Source: Tolumonas sp008015085 (GTDB taxonomy: Bacteria; Pseudomonadota; Gammaproteobacteria; Enterobacterales; Aeromonadaceae). From it: DNA of 64,000 bases. The notes beneath the pieces are model-generated. The model had not been told where the DNA came from. It saw nothing but the letters and a program-made list of their open reading frames with translations, and made no database searches. Each line of letters starts with the position of its first letter. The stretch's first letter is position 1. Shown here one piece after another: positions 18,473-27,046 of this stretch. The stretch is taken from the NCBI GenBank assembly GCA_029265125.1, contig JAJUJX010000001.1, positions 450,654 to 514,653 of the forward strand, read 5' to 3'. A program made the translations under genes and the position numbers.

Positions 18473-18480
18473 GGAAGCTC

Positions 18481-19611
18481 CTATCGGTTTATGGTGCGTA
18501 AAATAACAAATTTACTGTTGCTGGCAATACATTCCGCACCACCAAACAGACGTTTTAGTTTAATGTGATAATTCAGATGGCGATTACCGACAATCCAGAG
18601 TTCTCCGCCCCGTTTCAGGCAACGTTTGGCATCTTTAAACATCTGCCAGGCAATCTCGTCCGTGATGGTTTGTAATTGATGGAACGGTGGATTACACAGG
18701 ATCACATCGATGCTGTTACTCTCGATACCATTTAGTGAATGGCCGGTTGTGAACTGACAGCGGGCCAGATCCTGCGGACGGTTTTTTTCCACATTCAGCT
18801 GGCTGGATGCAACCGCCATAAATGATTCATCCAGAAAAAGAATCTCTGCTTCCGGATTATATTCCAGCGCCATTAAGCCCAGCACACCGTTGCCACAGCC
18901 TAGATCAACGATACAGCCTTTTTTCTGGCGAGGCAGATGTTGCAGCATAAAGCGGGCACCGATATCCAGTGAAGAGCGGGAAAAAACGTTGGCATGATTG
19001 GCAATCTGATAATCGGTGTCTTCCAGCGGCCAGACGTTTGGATAGGGGTTGGCTACAACTGGCTTATTTTCCATTTTGGCGTAAATCAGCCGGGCTTTTT
19101 TCCACGCCAGCGAAGTCTTGGTTTCACCCAAGATCTGCTCAAACAATGCCAATGTCGATGTATGGATCTCTTTTGCTTTTCCGGCGGCAATAATACGGGT
19201 TTCTGCTGTCACCACGTCACGCAGGCGCATCAGCTGATATTCCAGCATGGCCAGTGTTTTCGGTACTTTGATAATGACCAACGCCGGAGCCGTGGGTAAT
19301 GGCGCTAGTACATCCTGAAGATGCAGATGCTGCTCATCCAGTTCATTGGTTTGCCAGTTGCGGCGGGTAGCTTCCTGACTTAAAAAAGAATCACTGATGG
19401 CAACCGGCTGGTAGTCAGCCAGTCCGCAGGCGAGCGCACCAAAACTATCATTCAGGATCAGGATTGGCCCTGATAATCCGGCTAATTGCTCTTTGGTCAG
19501 TTCACGTAGCAGATATTCATCGGCAGCATCCCATGCCTGCAAATTCTGATCGAGCGTCGATGGGTAACGGTGCAGAGTTAAACTGCGAGTTTCCAGAGTT
19601 AACAGGTTCAT
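18481..19611 (-). CDS. rlmG: 23S rRNA (guanine-1835-N2) methyltransferase RlmG
   Basis: 376 residues, usual 378. N-terminal degenerate methyltransferase domain and a C-terminal catalytic one with the SAM site VDLGCGNGVLGLMAL (about 235-249) and the catalytic NPPFHQ. Of the RsmC/RlmG pair, length and the ending ILRTINR favour RlmG. First gene of an rlmG-yajG-ppiA minus-strand unit. Confidence 0.9.
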   Translation of the reverse strand: MNLLTLETRSLTLHRYPSTLDQNLQAWDAADEYLLRELTKEQLAGLSGPILILNDSFGALACGLADYQPVAISDSFLSQEATRRNWQTNELDEQHLHLQDVLAPLPTAPALVIIKVPKTLAMLEYQLMRLRDVVTAETRIIAAGKAKEIHTSTLALFEQILGETKTSLAWKKARLIYAKMENKPVVANPYPNVWPLEDTDYQIANHANVFSRSSLDIGARFMLQHLPRQKKGCIVDLGCGNGVLGLMALEYNPEAEILFLDESFMAVASSQLNVEKNRPQDLARCQFTTGHSLNGIESNSIDVILCNPPFHQLQTITDEIAWQMFKDAKRCLKRGGELWIVGNRHLNYHIKLKRLFGGAECIASNSKFVILRTINR

Positions 19612-19924
19612 ACTGCATCCATTTTATTAAAGTCGCGCTATTCTACCTGTCTGCTTGATGGAGACCAATCAACTACAAGATAAAAAGCCGCGTATGGATC
19701 GGTTACTGCCCGGAGCGAATAGGGTCGCGCGGCATTAACTCATCGCTCCGGCCAAATGTGCCATTGCAGAATCAACGATAGTCACCAGATCTAACTGACT
19801 TATCTGTGCAGCGGTGTCTGCGAAATGACTCTCTGCAGATTAGGAAGATAAATAAAGAAACGGGGGATCCCCCGGCTTTGCCGGAGGATACTTACTATTT
19901 GTTAATAGCTTGTCAGAGTGCTGA
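19612..19924. other. Gene-free stretch between rlmG and the DUF3606 gene
   Basis: About 310 bases. It contains a 9-base inverted repeat CCGGAGCGA (19710-19718) / TCGCTCCGG (19743-19751) around a GC-rich loop. At 19861-19887 there is a double hairpin. The minus strand also has a 34-codon stop-bounded frame (about 19735-19839) with protein-like composition but no usable start, perhaps the relic of a lost gene. No RNA gene is recognised. Confidence 0.5.
19861..19887 (-). terminator. Double hairpin, probable terminator of the DUF3606 gene
   Basis: Two mutually exclusive structures overlap: the palindrome GGGGGATCCCCC (19862-19873) and CCGGC-TTT-GCCGG (19872-19884). Read on the minus strand the structure is followed by GTTTCTTTATTT. 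The paired design also resembles the end hairpins of IS200/IS605 elements, but no transposase is present. Confidence 0.5.
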
Positions 19925-20110
19925 TTAATGATGTGATTCAATATATTCCCGTACTGCAGAACCTGTTCCGCCGACGGCACGAATCGCGGCGGCCAGTTCG
20001 CGATCTGTGCAGCCGAGCTCTTTGCACCAATGGCGGTAATCGCTCTTATTGTGTGTATCAATTGTCTTGTTATCCAGTGGATGACCTGATTTCACTTTCT
20101 TGCTTGCCAT
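19925..20110 (-). CDS. DUF3606 domain small protein
   Basis: 61 residues from the ATG at 20110, which has AGGAG seven bases upstream; the longer frame to 20170 lacks a ribosome-binding site. The protein has a basic start MASKKVKSGHP, then DYRHWCKELGCTDRELAAAIRAVG and SAVREYIESHH, the DUF3606 pattern of a short helix-turn-helix-like fold of unknown function. Divergent from bolA. The gene appears to be an addition to the otherwise conserved yajG-bolA neighbourhood. Confidence 0.82.
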   Translation of the reverse strand: MASKKVKSGHPLDNKTIDTHNKSDYRHWCKELGCTDRELAAAIRAVGGTGSAVREYIESHH

Positions 20111-20180
20111 GATTAACTCCTGTGGAGAAAAGAACAGACTAAACATGGCACCGCTGATTTTTTCCGGCAATGTGTTCTTT

Positions 20181-20209
20181 TTTACATGATGTAAATATGA
20201 ACATATTTT
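20181..20209 (+). promoter_or_regulatory. Putative bolA promoter with embedded palindromic operator
   Basis: TTTACA (20181) and TATTTT (20204) are separated by 17 bases. The -35 is part of a perfect 15-base palindrome TTTACAT-G-ATGTAAA (20181-20195). The palindrome could bind a dimeric repressor, not identified here. Confidence 0.4.
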
Positions 20210-20294
20210 CTCTATTAACCCTGCATTTCTCCGGGTTGTATGTCATTACTTAATCGTTATGCTGTCGGCCAGAATAGTGATGAGGAATAAAAAT

Positions 20295-20603
20295 ATGTCG
20301 ATGCAAACATATATCGAGCAAACCTTACAAGACGGGCTGAAACCAGACTGGTTGTCAGTAATCAACGAAAGCTATTTGCATCGCTCAAGCGGGCCGGATG
20401 CTGAAAGTCATTTTAAAGTCGTAGTGGTGAGCTCGATTTTCGAGGGAGAACGACTGGTTGCTCGACATCGTCGGGTAAATTCATTGTTGGCAGAGGCTTT
20501 GCAACATAGTATTCATGCGTTGGCGTTGCATACCTACACGCCGGCAGAATGGCTGGCGAGGGGAGAGCAACTGCCTGATTCAACAAAATGTGCCGGACAC
20601 TAA
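20295..20603 (+). CDS. bolA: BolA family protein
   Basis: 102 residues from the ATG at 20295 with AGGA eight bases upstream. The class II KH-like BolA fold is shown by GPDAESHFKVVVVSSIFEGERLVARHRRVNSLLAEAL and the invariant HALALHTYTPAEW. BolA works with monothiol glutaredoxin in Fe-S handling and with DNA in morphology control. Only 27 bases separate it from apbE; see the finding on the missing nqr operon. Confidence 0.93.
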   Translation: MSMQTYIEQTLQDGLKPDWLSVINESYLHRSSGPDAESHFKVVVVSSIFEGERLVARHRRVNSLLAEALQHSIHALALHTYTPAEWLARGEQLPDSTKCAGH

Positions 20604-20630
20604 GCTCCGGTAATGGCAGGAGAAGTTGAT

Positions 20631-21668
20631 ATGCTGTGGAATAAAGTCGGAATTGTGGCTGTCGCGTTGTCTGTATTACTGGGATGTGAAAATCAGGCTT
20701 CAGAAAATCCGATGTTAGAGATCCATGGCCGCACGATGGGGACGTTTTATGGTGTCAAAGTGGTTGGTGATTTTCCCGGGGGGCAAGCTGCTTTGCAGTC
20801 TGAGGTCGATGCTCTACTGAAACACTACAATGATGAAATTTCCACTTATGATCCGAATTCTTCATTATCAAAATTCAATCAATCGACCTCTTTAAAACCA
20901 TTTCCGGTCTCGCAGGATATGGCCGATATCGTGATCAGCGCAGTACGAACAGGTGAACGAACTCACGGCGTGCTGGATGTAACGGTTGGGCCATTGGTCA
21001 ATTTATGGGGTTTCGGGCCGGATAAACGGCCGATTAAAACGCCTACCGACCAACAGATTGCGGCTGCGCGTAAACGGGTCGGTATCGATCGTTTGCATGT
21101 TGAGGTTAGCGCAGATCATGCCACATTACGCAAAGATGTTCCGGAGCTGTATGTCGATCTCTCTACCGTGGGCGAAGGCTTTGGTGCTGATAAAGTAGCC
21201 GAGTTTCTTGAATCAAAAGGGGTACACAATTATTTGGTTGAGATTGCCGGTGCTTCCCGCAGCCGAGGTCTGAATGCCAAAGGGGATCCCTGGAAACTGG
21301 CAATTCAGAAACCGACTGACGAAATCGAAGATGTTCAGGCGATTGTCAGACCAGATGGCCGAGCTGTCAGTACATCCGGCAGTTACCGTAACTATTTTAA
21401 GATAGATGGAAAACGCTACTCCCATATCATCGACCCGGTTACCGGCAAGCCCATTACGCATGATCTGGTTTCTGCCACCGTCATTGCTTCGACGGCGCTG
21501 GAAGCAGACGGTTTGGATACTGCGCTGATGGTTATGGGGCCGGAAAAAGCACTGGCGTTTGCACAAGAGAATAATCTGGCGGTGTATCTGGTCAGTAAAA
21601 CCGATACCGGCTTTAAAGCAACCTATTCCGATGCATTTAAGCCTTATCTGGTAAAACCGAGTTCTTAA
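20631..21668 (+). CDS. apbE: FAD:protein FMN transferase ApbE (lipoprotein)
   Basis: 345 residues from the ATG at 20631, preceded by AGGAG; lipobox VLLGC, Cys19. Transfers FMN from FAD to a threonine of flavoproteins such as RnfG/RnfD or NqrB/NqrC, on the periplasmic side. Visible motifs: GRTMGTFYGVKV, LDVTVGPLVNLWGFGP, VDLSTVGEGFGADKVA, STSGSYRNYF, HIIDPVTGKPI and the metal-site ALEADGLDTALMVMG. The sequence resembles the enterobacterial (Rnf-serving) type. No nqr or rnf gene is in the window. Confidence 0.93.
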   Translation: MLWNKVGIVAVALSVLLGCENQASENPMLEIHGRTMGTFYGVKVVGDFPGGQAALQSEVDALLKHYNDEISTYDPNSSLSKFNQSTSLKPFPVSQDMADIVISAVRTGERTHGVLDVTVGPLVNLWGFGPDKRPIKTPTDQQIAAARKRVGIDRLHVEVSADHATLRKDVPELYVDLSTVGEGFGADKVAEFLESKGVHNYLVEIAGASRSRGLNAKGDPWKLAIQKPTDEIEDVQAIVRPDGRAVSTSGSYRNYFKIDGKRYSHIIDPVTGKPITHDLVSATVIASTALEADGLDTALMVMGPEKALAFAQENNLAVYLVSKTDTGFKATYSDAFKPYLVKPSS

Positions 21669-21702
21669 TATTTTTCTGCCTTGTGGCGATCTTCATAAAA
21701 AC

Positions 21703-21745
21703 ATGACCAGACTGCGGAAATTTGCTGTGGTCTGGTCATTATCTT
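21703..21745 (+). terminator. Terminator of bolA-apbE
   Basis: Perfect 10-base stem ATGACCAGAC / GTCTGGTCAT with a 17-base loop, followed by TATCTTTTT. Confidence 0.85.
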
Positions 21746-21788
21746 TTTAGGATAGGTGCCCTGAACTTATATGTTATGGGTAACAATC

Positions 21789-22697
21789 ATGATTTCTCGT
21801 GTCGATGCAGTACCAGGCGGTTTTCAGTTATCGGAGTTTATTCAGGGGTATTGGCGGTTAGCAGACTGGAAAATGTCGCGGTCGCAAATTCTGGATTTTC
21901 TCAAACAGCATCTGGATTTGGGGATCAGCTCTGTCGATCATGCCGATATCTACGGTAATTACAGCTGTGAGCAGCTGTTTGGTGAAGCATTAGCGCTGGA
22001 GCCGGCATTACGCCAGCAGATCGAAATCGTCACGAAATGCGATATCAAGCTGTTATCGGATAAATATCCGCAGCGCACAGTGAAGCATTACGATACCTCG
22101 GCAGCGCATATCCTTGCTTCTGTTGAAAACTCGCTGCGGAATCTACATACCGATTATCTGGACTTGTTGCTGATCCATCGTCCTGATCCGCTGATGAATG
22201 CCGATGAAGTCGCGCAGACCTTCCAGCAATTAAAAGCCTGCGGTAAGGTTCGTCACTTCGGCGTCTCAAATTTCACTCCTTATCAGTTTGATCTGCTGCA
22301 ATCGCGTCTGGATTTCCCGCTGGTGACCAATCAGGTGGAAGTGAACCCGATCAATCTGTTTGCTCTGCATGACGGCACTCTCGATCAAATACAGATGAAG
22401 CGTATTCGTCCGATGATCTGGTCTGCACTGGGTGGCGGACAGATTTTCACTGCCGAAACCGAGCAGGCTCACCGGTTGCGCACGGTGCTGGGCAATATCA
22501 GTGAAGAACTCGGCGGTGCCGGTTTGGATCAGGTGATTTATGCTTGGTTACTGAAGCTTCCATGCCAGCCATTACCAATCATTGGGTCTGGTAATATTGA
22601 GCGTGTGCGTGCTGCGGTGGCGGCTAAAGAGCTTTCGCTGACGCGTGAACAATGGTTCCAGATTTGGCAGGCATCTAAAGGTCACGAAGTAGCCTGA
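21789..22697 (+). CDS. ydhF: Aldo/keto reductase, YdhF type
   Basis: 302 residues from the ATG at 21789 (MISRVDAVPGG), the start that aligns with E. coli YdhF; an ATG 18 bases upstream is possible. The TIM-barrel AKR shows GYWRLADWKMS, the catalytic Asp/Tyr in SVDHADIYGNY, LLLIHRPDPLMNADEV, VRHFGVSNFTPYQ and the NADPH-binding PIIGSGNIERVRAAV. Physiological substrate unknown. Confidence 0.9.
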   Translation: MISRVDAVPGGFQLSEFIQGYWRLADWKMSRSQILDFLKQHLDLGISSVDHADIYGNYSCEQLFGEALALEPALRQQIEIVTKCDIKLLSDKYPQRTVKHYDTSAAHILASVENSLRNLHTDYLDLLLIHRPDPLMNADEVAQTFQQLKACGKVRHFGVSNFTPYQFDLLQSRLDFPLVTNQVEVNPINLFALHDGTLDQIQMKRIRPMIWSALGGGQIFTAETEQAHRLRTVLGNISEELGGAGLDQVIYAWLLKLPCQPLPIIGSGNIERVRAAVAAKELSLTREQWFQIWQASKGHEVA

Positions 22698-22743
22698 TCC
22701 TCTTGCTTGCAGGAAGCAGTCTGACAGGATAAACTTACAATCA

Positions 22744-22759
22744 CTGTGTTTATATACAG
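22744..22759 (+). promoter_or_regulatory. LexA (SOS) box of dinB
   Basis: CTGTGTTTATATACAG fits CTGT-N8-ACAG exactly, and the palindrome extends to TCACTGT...ACAGTGA (22741-22762). It ends seven bases before the dinB start, so LexA binding would block both promoter and start region. Confidence 0.9.
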
Positions 22760-22766
22760 TGATTGT

Positions 22767-23822
22767 ATGAGAAAAATTATCCACGTTGATATGGACTGCT
22801 TCTTTGCGGCAGTAGAAATGCGCGATAACCCCGCGCTGGTTTCGCTGCCGCTTGCGATCGGCAGCCCTGCAGAACGCCGGGGTGTGATCGCCACCTGTAA
22901 TTATGTTGCCCGTCGCTATGGGGTTCGCTCTGCCATGGCGACAGCCCATGCGTTCCGGCTTTGCCCTCGTCTGGTGTTGTTGCCTGGGCGAATGTCCGTC
23001 TATCGTGATGTTTCCCGTCAGGTGATGCAGATATTTTCCCGATACAGTCAGATCATTGAGCCTGTTTCGATTGATGAAGCCTATCTGGATGTATCCGATT
23101 CTTCACTGTATCAGGGAAGTGCCACTCGGATTGCCGAAGCGATCCGCGCTGATATTCTCAATGAGTTGCAACTTACAGCTTCTGCTGGTGTGGCGCCGAA
23201 TAAATTTCTGGCCAAGATTGCCTCAGAGCAGAATAAGCCTGATGGATTGTTTGTGCTTTCTCCGGCAGATGTGCCTGAATTTGTTCAGCAGTTAGCGTTA
23301 TCCCGCATCCCCGGCATCGGTGCTAAAACCGCAGAACGCCTGGCACAATTGGGTTTGCATACCTGTGCTGATGTGCAGCGTTTCCCTCGGCGGCAATTAC
23401 TGTATCTGTTGGGCAAAACCGGGATGCTGTTGCTGGAACGGGCATATGGCATTGATGATCGCTGTTTGCAAACTTCCAGAGAGCGTAAATCGGTTGGCGT
23501 AGAAACGACCTTCCCCGTTGATATTGTACTCGAAGAGGAAGGGCATGCCCGTTTACCGGAGCTGCTCTCTGAGTTGGCTAAACGCTTGCAACGCCGTGAA
23601 TGGCACGGACAGATTGTCCGTCAGGGTGTGAAGATCAAATTCTCCGATTTTCATCAGACGACAGTGGAGCGTTCGGTGCAGCAGTTTTCTCCGCAATTAT
23701 ACGATGAATTGCTGCACGAAGCCTGGCTGCGGGGCGGAGGTAAGCCGGTGCGGCTGGTTGGGATTAATATCGGTTTGCCCGAAACTACAAACACATTGCA
23801 GTTGCCGCTGGATTTGCAATAA
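22767..23822 (+). CDS. dinB: DNA polymerase IV (DinB)
   Basis: 351 residues, the same as E. coli, from the ATG at 22767; a start seven codons earlier would lie within the LexA box. Y-family catalytic motifs: HVDMDCFFAAVEM (Asp8), SIDEAYLDV with the acidic pair, ASAGVAPNKFLAKIAS, and the helix-hairpin-helix RIPGIGAKTAERL. Error-prone translesion polymerase of the SOS response. The C-terminal beta-clamp motif is probably LQLPLDL. Confidence 0.96.
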   Translation: MRKIIHVDMDCFFAAVEMRDNPALVSLPLAIGSPAERRGVIATCNYVARRYGVRSAMATAHAFRLCPRLVLLPGRMSVYRDVSRQVMQIFSRYSQIIEPVSIDEAYLDVSDSSLYQGSATRIAEAIRADILNELQLTASAGVAPNKFLAKIASEQNKPDGLFVLSPADVPEFVQQLALSRIPGIGAKTAERLAQLGLHTCADVQRFPRRQLLYLLGKTGMLLLERAYGIDDRCLQTSRERKSVGVETTFPVDIVLEEEGHARLPELLSELAKRLQRREWHGQIVRQGVKIKFSDFHQTTVERSVQQFSPQLYDELLHEAWLRGGGKPVRLVGINIGLPETTNTLQLPLDLQ

Positions 23823-23827
23823 AAAAA

Positions 23828-23854
23828 GCCTGCTCTTGCGAAACAGGCTGTTTA
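23828..23854. terminator. Terminator between dinB and eptA
   Basis: AGCCTG / CAGGCT stem with an 11-base loop, preceded by seven A and followed by GTTT; usable from both sides. Confidence 0.65.
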
Positions 23855-23870
23855 GCATGCTGGCTTGGCT

Positions 23871-25508
23871 CTATTTCGCCATGCAGGAAGCAAACATATC
23901 CAGCGAACCATCATAAACACTGGTTTTCACATCCAGCAGACCTAAGACCGAATGGAACAGGTTATCCTGCGAGAAAGCATCGTTAGCTTTACGTTTCATA
24001 CAACCTTTATCCAGCTTCATGCGTTCCAGAAAGCTTGGTGAGAACCACTGTACGGCACCGATATGAGTTTGTTCTTCCGGTGCAATCATATATGGCGCAG
24101 CATGCAGATAAATGCCTTTTTCACCGGTAGATTCACCGTGGTCGGCCATATACAACATCGCAGTATCAAAACGCTGATCATTTTTCTGCAGCAGTTTGAT
24201 CACCTGACTTAACACATAATCGCTATACACAATGGTATTGTCATATGCGTTGATCAGTTCCTGACGTGGGCAATCCTGCAATTGGTTGGTACGGCATTCC
24301 GGCAGGAATTTTTTGAATTTCTCGGGTGAGCGCAGGTAATAGGCCGGGCCGTGACTGCCTTTCATGTGCAAGACAATGACACCGTCATTGTTAAGCTTGT
24401 CCAGATAATCCTGCAGCTGATAGAGCAGGATCTCATCGAAACATTCGCCATCCTGACACAAACCCGGCACTTTCATATCCTGCACATTTTGCTCACCGAT
24501 CCGCACGGCAACACCACGACTGCTGGAGTTGTTATCCCGCCATAACATATCAAAACCGGCGTGTTTCAATACATCCACCAGGTTTTCACTGCGTTTGGCT
24601 TTGCTGTCGCTGTAATCTTCCCGGGCAAATTTAGAGAACATGCAAGGCACAGAAACGGCGGTTTCAGTACCACAGGAGCTGACATTGGTGTAATTGATGA
24701 TGTCTAGTTTACTGAGTTCAGGATTCGTCTCCCGCTGATAGCCGTTCAGACTGAATTCACTGGCACGAGCCGCTTCACCGACGACAAGTACGGTCAGTAC
24801 TTTTTTCTGCGCTGGAGCAGTCAGTTTATCGCCTTTTTTCGCATCTTCCCCCAATGGGGTAACGACCAGTTTTCCCCCCTGAAGATTGCTGCGTATATAA
24901 GATTCGATAGCTCCCACATAGTTAACCGGCACAATCATATGACGGATATAGGTGTTATTACGGGCAAACGATGCGATATCGACGTAATAGGCGGCGGCCA
25001 CGCCGCCACTGATCACCAGTGTTACGACCAGCGTCAGTAATTTGTAGCCTAGTTCACGAGTGAAAGATGCGTACTGAATTTTGCTTTTCAGTACCAGGAT
25101 CATCGGTAGCACGCCCAGTAACAGCAGATAAATTGCCATTTTCGGACTGAGTAGTTCGCCGGCTTCCCGCGGGTCGGTCATCAGCGTGTTACGGATCATC
25201 TCACGATCAATCACCACACCATAGCTATCCATAAAATAGGCTGTGGTAGCGGCGCCGAGTAATAATACCGACAACAGCGGTTTAAATATCCACGGTAACA
25301 GTAGCAACGAGAGGATCTGATTTAGCCAGGTGATCAGCAATACATAAAGCGCGGCCAGAAAGAGCAGGCTATGCCAGCTATCAGAACCAACCGCTTTAAA
25401 GGCAGCAGACCAAAATGAAAAATTGGTAAAGGTAATAAAAAACCACGCCGCCAGTAGGATCTGGCGGGAGGGTGATATCGGTAAAGAGATGCGACGCAAT
25501 AAATTCAT
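23871..25508 (-). CDS. eptA: Phosphoethanolamine transferase, EptA/MCR-like
   Basis: 545 residues from the ATG at 25508 (MNLLRRI); longer frames run into pepD. Five N-terminal membrane helices (about 15-190) are followed by a periplasmic alkaline-phosphatase-fold domain. Catalytic residues by motif: Glu245 in VVGEAARASEFSLNGY, nucleophile Thr283 in SCGTETAVSVPCMFS, HMKGSHGPAYYLR and YMADHGESTGEKG. Adds phosphoethanolamine to lipid A, lowering polymyxin binding in relatives. The start is four bases after the pepD stop, so it is co-transcribed with pepD. No PmrAB-like regulator nearby. Chromosomal, not mcr-associated. Confidence 0.9.
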   Translation of the reverse strand: MNLLRRISLPISPSRQILLAAWFFITFTNFSFWSAAFKAVGSDSWHSLLFLAALYVLLITWLNQILSLLLLPWIFKPLLSVLLLGAATTAYFMDSYGVVIDREMIRNTLMTDPREAGELLSPKMAIYLLLLGVLPMILVLKSKIQYASFTRELGYKLLTLVVTLVISGGVAAAYYVDIASFARNNTYIRHMIVPVNYVGAIESYIRSNLQGGKLVVTPLGEDAKKGDKLTAPAQKKVLTVLVVGEAARASEFSLNGYQRETNPELSKLDIINYTNVSSCGTETAVSVPCMFSKFAREDYSDSKAKRSENLVDVLKHAGFDMLWRDNNSSSRGVAVRIGEQNVQDMKVPGLCQDGECFDEILLYQLQDYLDKLNNDGVIVLHMKGSHGPAYYLRSPEKFKKFLPECRTNQLQDCPRQELINAYDNTIVYSDYVLSQVIKLLQKNDQRFDTAMLYMADHGESTGEKGIYLHAAPYMIAPEEQTHIGAVQWFSPSFLERMKLDKGCMKRKANDAFSQDNLFHSVLGLLDVKTSVYDGSLDMFASCMAK

Positions 25509-25512
25509 CTGG

Positions 25513-26973
25513 TTACTCTTGTTTGGTTGGAATAGCCGAGAGCATGGCGACCAATAATTGCCAGAAACGCTCCACAGCTGGAATATGTACCCGTTCATCC
25601 GGGGAATGTGCACCCTGAATGGTTGGTCCGAAAGAGACCATATCCCAGTGAGGGTATTGGGCTTTGAATAAGCCACACTCCAGTCCGGCATGAATGACCA
25701 TCAGTTTGGGTAATTCACCGAATAGTTCTTGGTGTTTTTGACGCAGCAGCGCCAGAGCCGGAGAGGTCGGATCCGGTGCCCAGCCCGGATAAGCGCCATC
25801 AAAGATACACTCTGCATTCGCTAGTGCGCACAGTGATGCCGTCATTTGCTCAACATAATGACGCCCTTCATCATTCAGCGATCGGATCAGACACTGAATA
25901 TAAACGCCGTCAGCCGTTGTCTGGATCACGCCCAGATTGGTCGATGTCTCGACAACGCCTTCAATCGCATGGCTCATGCGGATCACGCCATTCGGGCAGG
26001 CGACCAGCAGGCGCAGTAAGCGTTGTTGATCGGCGAAAGAAAAACAATCCGCTGGCAATTCTGACGCCGACAAACTGATCTGTAAGTGGCTATCGACTTC
26101 CTTCAGTTCTGCTTGCAATGTTGCCGCCCGCTCATTGACCAGATGGCGAACGGCATCGAGTTGTTCTGCGGACACCAGAATGGTTGCTTCTGCTTCACGC
26201 GGAATGGCATTACGCAAGGTTCCGCCACTAATGCTGGCCAGACGAATATTGCTGGCTTGCAAATCCAGTAACAGACGGGCCAGTAATTTGTTCGCGTTAC
26301 CACGATCCTGATGAATGTTGACGCCGGAATGGCCGCCACGCAGCCCTTTGATCTGCAGTGTAAATGCCTGCCATGCAGCCGGCGCTTGTTCTCGCGCTAA
26401 TTTAAAGGTGATATTGGCATCTACCCCACCGGCACAGCCCATATAGGCTTCAGCGTCTTGTTCTGAATCCGTATTCAGCAGAATGTCGCCTTCCAGCCAG
26501 CCTGCCTGCAGGCCAAAAGCGCCACCCATACCGGCTTCTTCATCGACGGTCAGCAATACCTCCAGCGGGCCATGCTGCACGCTATTGTCAGCCAATACCG
26601 CCAGACAAGCCGCGGCACCGATACCATTATCGGCACCTAAGGTCGTACCGCGGGCGCGAACCCACTCACCATCGATGTAAGCCTGAATCGGGTCGCGGGT
26701 AAAATCGTGCGGTGTATCGGCATTTGCTTGTGGAACCATATCGATATGCGCTTGCAGGATCACACCTTTACGGTTTTCAAAACCAGGCGTGGCCGTTTTT
26801 TTCAGGATCAGGTTACCGGTAGGGTCGACTTTGACATCGATAGATTGTGATTTAGCCCATTCCTGGATCCATTGGCTTAATGCCGCTTCATGCTTAGACG
26901 GACGCGGGATCTGGCAGAACTTATCGAAAAAGAACCACAGATGAGAAGGCACCAGTTGTAATAAATCGCTCAT
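25513..26973 (-). CDS. pepD: Cytosol nonspecific dipeptidase PepD (Xaa-His dipeptidase)
   Basis: 486 residues, usual 485, from the ATG at 26973 with GGAG nine bases upstream. M20 metallopeptidase: zinc motifs LQAHIDMVPQ and GTTLGADNGIG, catalytic TVDEEAGMGGAFG, then NTDSEQDAEAYMGCAGG, RGGHSG and the final zinc ligand region GAHSPDERVHI. Splits dipeptides such as carnosine. Upstream of eptA with four bases between them. Confidence 0.96.
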   Translation of the reverse strand: MSDLLQLVPSHLWFFFDKFCQIPRPSKHEAALSQWIQEWAKSQSIDVKVDPTGNLILKKTATPGFENRKGVILQAHIDMVPQANADTPHDFTRDPIQAYIDGEWVRARGTTLGADNGIGAAACLAVLADNSVQHGPLEVLLTVDEEAGMGGAFGLQAGWLEGDILLNTDSEQDAEAYMGCAGGVDANITFKLAREQAPAAWQAFTLQIKGLRGGHSGVNIHQDRGNANKLLARLLLDLQASNIRLASISGGTLRNAIPREAEATILVSAEQLDAVRHLVNERAATLQAELKEVDSHLQISLSASELPADCFSFADQQRLLRLLVACPNGVIRMSHAIEGVVETSTNLGVIQTTADGVYIQCLIRSLNDEGRHYVEQMTASLCALANAECIFDGAYPGWAPDPTSPALALLRQKHQELFGELPKLMVIHAGLECGLFKAQYPHWDMVSFGPTIQGAHSPDERVHIPAVERFWQLLVAMLSAIPTKQE

Positions 26974-27046
26974 GAAGCATTTCTCCAATACATCCAGAGA
27001 TACGCCGTGCAATATAGTGGCGCATTCTTAAATGAAAATTAATAAT

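Noticed and set aside
20631..21668. ApbE motif change (VEIAGASRSRG instead of a Gly-Gly-Glu form) as a defect
   Set aside because: E. coli ApbE, as I recall it, also has Ala-Leu-Asn-Ser in this place, so only one Gly-to-Ala change is left, within normal variation.
22746..22766. Upstream ATG for dinB
   Set aside because: It would lie within the LexA box and lacks a ribosome-binding site; the ATG at 22767 gives the standard length and N terminus.
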